Of a DNA stretch of 64,000 nucleotides, positions 62,741-64,000 are shown in pieces. Source of the DNA: Xanthomonas sp. Leaf148 (GTDB lineage: Bacteria; Pseudomonadota; Gammaproteobacteria; Xanthomonadales; Xanthomonadaceae). The DNA lies in assembly GCF_001423585.1 (NCBI RefSeq), contig NZ_LMOP01000008.1, forward strand, positions 599,515 to 663,514, given 5' to 3'. Each line of letters opens with the position of its first letter. Position 1 is the stretch's first letter. Below the pieces are notes generated by a model. The model ran no database searches, was not told where the DNA came from, and worked only from the letters and a program-made list of their open reading frames with translations. The position numbers and the translations under genes are program-made.

Positions 62741-63412
62741 TTAGAAGCGCGCGCCGACACCGAAGCCAACAGTCCACGGATCCAGTTCCAGCTCGCTGCC
62801 GGTGCCCTGGCCGCCGACACGCAGTTCCGGACGCGAACGCATGTAGCGGGCGTCGGCACGTGCGAACCAGGTTGAGTTGATGTTCATGTCAACACCGACG
62901 GTGCCGATCACGCCCTTGGCGGTATCCAGGCCAACGTGCTGACCGGTGGTCGACGCCGCATCGATCTTCTCGTTGCTGAAGTTCGACTCGTAGTAGCCCA
63001 CGCCCACGAACGGACGGAATACATTGTCGGCCTGGCCGAAGTGGTACTGGCCGCTGATGGCGATCGGCTGCTGCTCGACGGTGCCCACCTTGCCCACGCC
63101 ATCGGCGTTGACGCGGTGATTGAACTTGTCGGCAGCGCCCCACACTTCAACAGCCCAGTTGTCGTTGATGTAGTAGCTGGCGCTCAGCGTCGGTGCCGGG
63201 CCGCCATCGACGTCCAGGCCCGGAGCCGGATCGTTCTTCGGCTTGATCAAGGCGACACCGCCGACCACTGCCCAATGCTTGCCGGACGCGCTCTCAGCGC
63301 TGGTGGAAGTCGAGGAGGTATCGCCGGTATAGGTGGTGTCCTGCGCGAACGCGGACGGTGCAATCGCAAGTGCGGATACAGCAGCCAGGCTCAGGATGGA
63401 AATGGCACGCAT
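62741..63412 (-). CDS. ompW: outer membrane protein, OmpW family
   Basis: A 223-residue protein with a Sec signal peptide (AVSALAIAPSAFAQD) and an eight-stranded beta-barrel pattern. OmpW landmarks are APTLSASYYINDNWAVEVWGA, KFNH, PISGQYHFGQADNVFRPFVGVGYYESNFS, MNINSTWFARADARYM and the terminal aromatic GFGVGARF. Such barrels carry small hydrophobic molecules through the outer membrane and respond to stress. A strong terminator follows. It is divergent from the DNA glycosylase gene. Confidence 0.93.
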   Translation of the reverse strand: MRAISILSLAAVSALAIAPSAFAQDTTYTGDTSSTSTSAESASGKHWAVVGGVALIKPKNDPAPGLDVDGGPAPTLSASYYINDNWAVEVWGAADKFNHRVNADGVGKVGTVEQQPIAISGQYHFGQADNVFRPFVGVGYYESNFSNEKIDAASTTGQHVGLDTAKGVIGTVGVDMNINSTWFARADARYMRSRPELRVGGQGTGSELELDPWTVGFGVGARF

Positions 63413-63556
63413 TGGGGGTCTCCTCGCATAATTTTTGTTAGGCCCGTGGAGTGGGCCGCGCCAAAGCTATTCCTGAAAATCTGAATCCACGCCCACCTGC
63501 GACCCGCTAAAATTTCGTTTGTTCAGGAACTTTCCCAAGAAGGCCGTGGTTGCGAC

Positions 63557-64000
63557 ATGCAAGCTGAAAAAGACATTCACGCAGATGCGATTGCCGTGAC
63601 GAAAAACGCCGTGCGTGACGGCTTGCCAGCGCACATTCCTAACGATTGCCGTGTCTTGGTACTCGGCTCGATGCCAGGTATCGCCTCGTTGGAGGCGGGC
63701 CGCTATTACGCGCATCCACGCAATCGGTTCTGGCCAGTGATGCATGCCCTCTTGGGTATTGATGCTGCTGCCATGTATGCCGCACGCATGCAGGCATTGA
63801 ACGCACAGGGTGTCGGGTTATGGGATGTGATCGGCCAATGCGCGCGTCGCGGCAGCCTGGATGCTGCGATCGTCGCAGACAGTGTGGTGGTCAATCCGCT
63901 GCCTGCGTTGCTGGCAGGTTTGCCGCAGCTGCGCATGGTGGCCTGCAATGGCGCCGCGGCGGCGCAGGCCTGGCATCGCCATGTACGGCCGCTGTTGTCG
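63557..64000 (+). CDS. DNA-deoxyinosine (hypoxanthine) glycosylase, 3' end outside window
   Basis: At least 148 residues are open to the window edge. The motif VLVLGSMPGIASLEAGRYYAHPRNRFWPVM is the active-site region of the hypoxanthine-DNA glycosylase family of the UDG superfamily, and ALNAQGVGLWDVIGQCARRGSLDAAI follows as expected. These enzymes remove deaminated adenine (hypoxanthine) from DNA. It is the second UDG-superfamily protein in the window after UdgX. The ATG at 63557 is the first in frame; its exact start could be a little further downstream. Confidence 0.9.
   Translation, partial: MQAEKDIHADAIAVTKNAVRDGLPAHIPNDCRVLVLGSMPGIASLEAGRYYAHPRNRFWPVMHALLGIDAAAMYAARMQALNAQGVGLWDVIGQCARRGSLDAAIVADSVVVNPLPALLAGLPQLRMVACNGAAAAQAWHRHVRPLLS

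Overview
The window looks like a chromosomal stretch of a Xanthomonas (Xanthomonadaceae). It is GC-rich with strong GC3 bias, it carries the CCCTCACCCCAACCCC / CGGATGAGGG palindromic intergenic repeats common in that genus, and its gene content fits: an RpfC-like hybrid kinase, YajQ, a YadA-type adhesin, DUF3247 and DUF3297 proteins, and many two-component genes. No tRNA, rRNA, CRISPR array or intact insertion sequence was recognised.

Layout. 1-5.8 kb: tail of a LytS-type kinase coupled to a LytTR regulator, a small lipoprotein, an APC permease and a membrane protein, then an MpaB/DUF2236 protein. 6.4-14.3 kb: M13 metallopeptidase, GT2 glycosyltransferase, aldo/keto reductase, a flavodoxin-fold protein, and a LysR gene divergent from DoxX + DODA dioxygenase. 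14.7-17.7 kb: a radical SAM protein and a UdgX uracil-DNA glycosylase fusion, a little-studied DNA repair or modification pair. 18-24 kb: FAS1 protein, a secreted unknown, a CPA1 antiporter and a YadGH ABC exporter. 24-35.6 kb: small conserved unknowns, a YadA adhesin followed by a secreted subtilase, a kinase and response regulator converging with overlapping 3' ends, and motAB. 35.7-41.9 kb: a decayed MliC-type lysozyme-inhibitor gene, msrB, and lrp divergent from dadA-dadX (D-alanine catabolism and racemisation). 42-50.8 kb: unknowns, a PAS hybrid kinase, a PQQ-type sugar dehydrogenase, and a coupled rRNA-modification/HAD operon. 51.2-56.6 kb: SDR, DUF1415, hydrolase, a split phosphorelay (Hpt + RpfC-like hybrid kinase) and yajQ. 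56.7-61.2 kb: EamA transporter, metN-metI-metQ and a membrane protein. 61.2-62.6 kb: a low-GC island with a secreted HExxH peptidase and an overlapping partner containing a 9-bp tandem repeat. 62.7-64 kb: OmpW and the start of a hypoxanthine-DNA glycosylase gene.

The most interesting candidates are (a) the radical SAM/UdgX cassette, (b) the low-GC secreted metallopeptidase/partner pair, which looks like a horizontally acquired toxin-immunity or protease-inhibitor module, (c) heptanucleotide GGGGATT/CGGGATT arrays that begin just after the stop codons of three unrelated genes, always in the same orientation to transcription, and (d) an MliC remnant readable across a one-base frameshift.
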